The translations under genes were made by a program, and so were the position numbers. Of a stretch of 6,179 nucleotides of DNA, positions 5,438 to 6,179 are shown piece by piece; positions within the stretch are counted from its first letter, which is position 1; the number at the start of each line of letters is the position of its first letter. A model generated the notes under the pieces. It saw only the letters and a program-made list of their open reading frames with translations, ran no database searches and was not told the DNA's origin. The DNA is from Desulfobacteraceae bacterium (GTDB taxonomy: Bacteria; Desulfobacterota; DSM-4660; Desulfatiglandales; Desulfatiglandaceae). Location: NCBI GenBank assembly GCA_030589715.1, contig JAUUVE010000139.1, positions 1 to 6,179 of the forward strand, given 5' to 3'.

Positions 5438-6179
5438 ATGTACTGTATGGCAAAGCAGTTGAAGTTGGTGGTTTGTTTACTGGTAACCGTTTTGTTCCTG
5501 GCTTTTCCATTGACCGGGTATTGCAAGGACAAAATCCTTATCGGTACTGCAATTTCCTTATCGGGCCCCTATGCTCCTGGGGCGGGAATGACTCAGATCC
5601 CGAACTACAAGATGTGGGTTGACGAGGTTAATGCAAAGGGTGGAATTTATGTGAAGGAGTATGGCAAACGGCTACCCGTGGAGCTTATCATATACGACGA
5701 TAAGAGTGATATTGGCACTGCCGTTAAACTGGTTGAAAAATTGATTCTGGAAGACAAGGTCGACCTGTTGTTACCGCCCTGGGGCACTGCAATGCATTTT
5801 GCCGTAGGCCCTGTAGCAAACAAATACGGGTATCCGTTAATCGGGCCTACCATTTCTTCCGAAAAGCTCAGGAAAATAGCACATAAAATACCTTACTTCT
5901 TTGGAATATTGAACATGCCCCGTGAGCAGGGAGCAGCCCTCGTAGACCTTCTGGCAGAGCTTGGTGTAAAGAAAGTGGCCTTAATCTATGTTGCGGATGC
6001 GTATGGTATAGAGTGGACAGCCGAGGTGTCACCGGCATTGAAGGCAAAAGGGATCAATGCAGCGATTGTGAAAAGCTATCCACTGGGTGCTAAAGACCTG
6101 TCTCCGTTACTGAAAACAATTAAAGCCGCTAATGTGGATGCACTGCTTGGAATGTCCTATCCCCCTGACACCTTCCTTA
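5438..6179 (+). CDS. Periplasmic substrate-binding protein of a branched-chain-amino-acid-type ABC transporter; 3' truncated
   Basis: The frame stays open to the window end, giving 247 residues of a family that usually has about 380-420. The N-terminus is a signal peptide: K7 and K10, then a hydrophobic core VVCLLVTVLFLAFPL (11-25), with probable cleavage near GYC-K (27-30). C29 is not in a lipobox, because the preceding residue is Tyr, so a soluble periplasmic form is more likely than a lipoprotein. The mature part opens with ILIGTAISLSGPYA (33-46), the usual first strand and ligand loop of the Peripla_BP_6 (LivJ/LivK) fold. It continues with GGI (68-70), YDDKSD (86-91), AVKLVEKLI (95-103), GPTIS (136-140) and VALIYVADAYG (180-190), a strand leading into the second lobe. 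This family carries amino acids but also aromatic acids, amides and other carboxylates, so the ligand may be the substrate of the upstream enzymes. Permease and ATPase genes probably follow outside the window. Confidence 0.93.
   Translation, partial: MYCMAKQLKLVVCLLVTVLFLAFPLTGYCKDKILIGTAISLSGPYAPGAGMTQIPNYKMWVDEVNAKGGIYVKEYGKRLPVELIIYDDKSDIGTAVKLVEKLILEDKVDLLLPPWGTAMHFAVGPVANKYGYPLIGPTISSEKLRKIAHKIPYFFGILNMPREQGAALVDLLAELGVKKVALIYVADAYGIEWTAEVSPALKAKGINAAIVKSYPLGAKDLSPLLKTIKAANVDALLGMSYPPDTFL

Noticed and set aside
5522..5526. C29 of the binding protein as a lipoprotein cysteine
   Set aside because: The residues before it (T-G-Y) do not form a lipobox, which needs Gly, Ala or Ser just before the Cys.
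5290..5622. 110-codon open frame starting at GTG within the orphan Shine-Dalgarno
   Set aside because: It overlaps the binding-protein gene by about 185 nt in another frame, its start lies inside the ribosome binding sequence, and the translation resembles no family.

Overview
The window holds six protein-coding genes, all on the + strand and closely packed. The first (1-558) enters from the left edge and the last (from 5438) runs off the right edge. No RNA gene, insertion sequence, CRISPR array or phage signature was seen. Moderate base composition, strong purine-rich ribosome binding sites and an exported branched-chain-amino-acid-type binding protein suggest a Gram-negative bacterium. The mix of a PEP-synthase-like swivel domain, a PaaK-like CoA ligase and an oxaloacetate-decarboxylase-like carboxyltransferase fits an anaerobic or syntrophic lineage such as Desulfobacterota or Synergistota. 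That taxonomic guess is inference and weak.

Layout: (1) 1-558, the C-terminal end of a PEP-utilising phosphotransferase with its phosphohistidine swivel domain. (2) 603-1184, an XRE helix-turn-helix regulator with a C-terminal cupin sensor domain. (3) A 107-nt gap with two small palindromes, a plausible operator or promoter region. (4) 1292-2521, a UPF0261 / Tm-1-like ATP-binding-domain protein. (5) 2518-3849, a phenylacetate-CoA-ligase-like adenylate-forming enzyme, joined to gene 4 by an ATGA stop/start overlap. (6) 3853-5208, a biotin-dependent-type carboxyltransferase (pyruvate carboxylase subunit B / oxaloacetate decarboxylase alpha fold), 3 nt after gene 5. (7) A 229-nt leader with a striking orphan Shine-Dalgarno sequence. 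(8) 5438 to the window end, a periplasmic substrate-binding protein of a branched-chain-amino-acid-type ABC transporter.

Taken together this reads as a regulated uptake-and-activation cluster for an organic acid. The binding protein would capture a small ligand, the XRE-cupin protein would sense it or a product, the PaaK-like enzyme would make an acyl-CoA or acyl-adenylate, and the carboxyltransferase would carboxylate or decarboxylate an intermediate. The UPF0261 protein, whose reaction is unknown, is translationally coupled to the ligase. The most interesting point is that the carboxyltransferase keeps all its metal and carboxyl-lysine residues while several positions known to bind pyruvate in pyruvate carboxylase look replaced. 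Its substrate may therefore not be pyruvate or oxaloacetate. It also has no biotinyl domain, and no biotin carrier is encoded nearby. The pathway as a whole is not one I can name.
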